From: a virus
Direction: 5' to 3' (one strand)
DNA length: 39,686 bases
IMG/VR virus record: IMGVR_UViG_3300034198_003398
Location: 1-39,686 of that record
Of this stretch, positions 39,327 to 39,686 are shown piece after piece. Below the pieces are notes generated by a model, which saw only the letters and a program-made list of their open reading frames with translations, had not been told where the DNA came from and searched no databases. The translations under genes and the position numbers were made by a program. The stretch's first letter is position 1. Every line of letters starts with the position of its first letter.

Positions 39327-39574
39327 TTCACACCCCTTTGAGCTAGCATATCAATTTTACCTTCAAGCCGCTTGAATCCGTCATCAAAGTGTTCACGGAT
39401 TTTATCAAGGTCGGCTCTAACCTCAGCGCGGGTTATATGGTCACGAGCGACTTCCTCACGAGTGCGGTTGAGCAAAATGCTAAGCCGCTGTAGTTCATCG
39501 AACTTACTCTTGAGAAAGAAGCCCATAACGGCTACAACCCCGCTTAATACCATGTTCCAGAGCATCATCTCCAT
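39323..39574 (-). CDS. Membrane-anchored coiled-coil protein (83 aa)
   Basis: A membrane segment (MLWNMVLSGVVAVMGFFL) is followed by a charged helix with NRTREEVARDHITRAEV and KRLEGKIDMLAQ, a pattern I recall from short phage proteins of unknown role. Starts at 39574 and at the following methionine codons are possible; the GGAG in the first codons may serve the later ATG. It overlaps the next gene (ATGA). Confidence 0.6.
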   Translation of the reverse strand: MEMMLWNMVLSGVVAVMGFFLKSKFDELQRLSILLNRTREEVARDHITRAEVRADLDKIREHFDDGFKRLEGKIDMLAQRGVK

Positions 39575-39583
39575 AGTCTAAAC

Positions 39584-39686
39584 TCACGCAGACGCGTAAG
39601 ACTTAACCATCTCAAGGATGATAGTGTACCTGTCACCGGCGCTGGCGTCGTGAGTAGAGAATTGGATGTCACCATTCTTACCTGCA
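39584..39686 (-). CDS. Hypothetical protein, only the C-terminal end in the window
   Basis: An open frame enters from the right edge and ends at the TGA at 39584-39586, giving about 34 residues that include GDIQFSTHDASAGDRYTIIL. The alternation of polar and hydrophobic residues suggests a beta-sandwich end. Identity unknown; it is probably a small structural protein of the late operon. Confidence 0.5.
   Translation of the reverse strand, partial: AGKNGDIQFSTHDASAGDRYTIILEMVKSYASA

Noticed and set aside
1-39686. Joining the right end to the left end gives an in-frame fusion of the two partial minus-strand genes, as if the window were a complete circle.
   Set aside because: An in-frame join has a one-in-three chance. 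Terminase, portal and major capsid genes are absent, so a complete genome is unlikely. A check for reads spanning the junction would settle it.

Overview
This window looks like a fragment of a tailed double-stranded DNA phage genome, probably podovirus-like, infecting a Gram-negative bacterium. The phage assignment rests on a family B DNA polymerase, a primase-polymerase/helicase, a phage-type RuvC resolvase, P22-like neck proteins, large ejection-type proteins, tail fibres (one ending in an S74 intramolecular chaperone) and a GH19 endolysin. An Rz/Rz1 spanin pair points to a Gram-negative host. No terminase, portal or major capsid gene is present and both ends cut through genes, so the genome is larger than the window. 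I cannot name the host or the phage.

Layout. Positions 1-3,397 are on the minus strand: the primase-helicase, a 243-residue protein with a likely OB-like C-terminus, and two small genes. A divergent promoter region lies at 3,432-3,520. Positions 3,566-17,965 are on the plus strand: first a run of small unknown genes (3.6-7.0 kb), then a five-gene DNA-base hypermodification operon (7.04-11.5 kb), then an HD nucleotidase, a DUF3310 gene, DNA polymerase, a Sak4-like ATPase, a DUF669 SSB-like protein, a Cas4/AddB-like nuclease and RuvC. A hairpin at 17,949-17,976 separates this from the convergent late region. Positions 17,983-39,686 are on the minus strand, transcribed right to left: neck protein, tail fibres, a ferritin-like protein, a membrane/lysis cassette, a second adaptor, a fibre, a gp10-like tail protein and four large ejection-type proteins.

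The most interesting content is the 7.0-11.5 kb operon. It encodes a fold-type II PLP enzyme, an amino acid:DNA transferase-like protein, a P-loop kinase of the 5-hydroxymethyl-dU DNA kinase type, an aGPT-PPlase/HMUDK-helical protein and a thymidylate synthase homologue. Together these read as a thymine hypermodification pathway: hmdUMP synthesis, incorporation, (pyro)phosphorylation of the base in DNA, replacement by an amino acid, then PLP-dependent tailoring. The end product cannot be read from sequence and may be undescribed.

Regulation is unusually legible. Two near-identical promoter blocks carry the perfect palindrome TTCCACGTGGAA in the -35/-10 spacer. Several other promoter-like sites share a TTGCCT -35 box. 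Many genes start with a near-constant leader containing TAACTGGAGA. The two late promoters share a dyad just downstream of the predicted start site. No tRNA, CRISPR array, insertion sequence or integrase was seen, and no gene-free stretch exceeds 300 bases.
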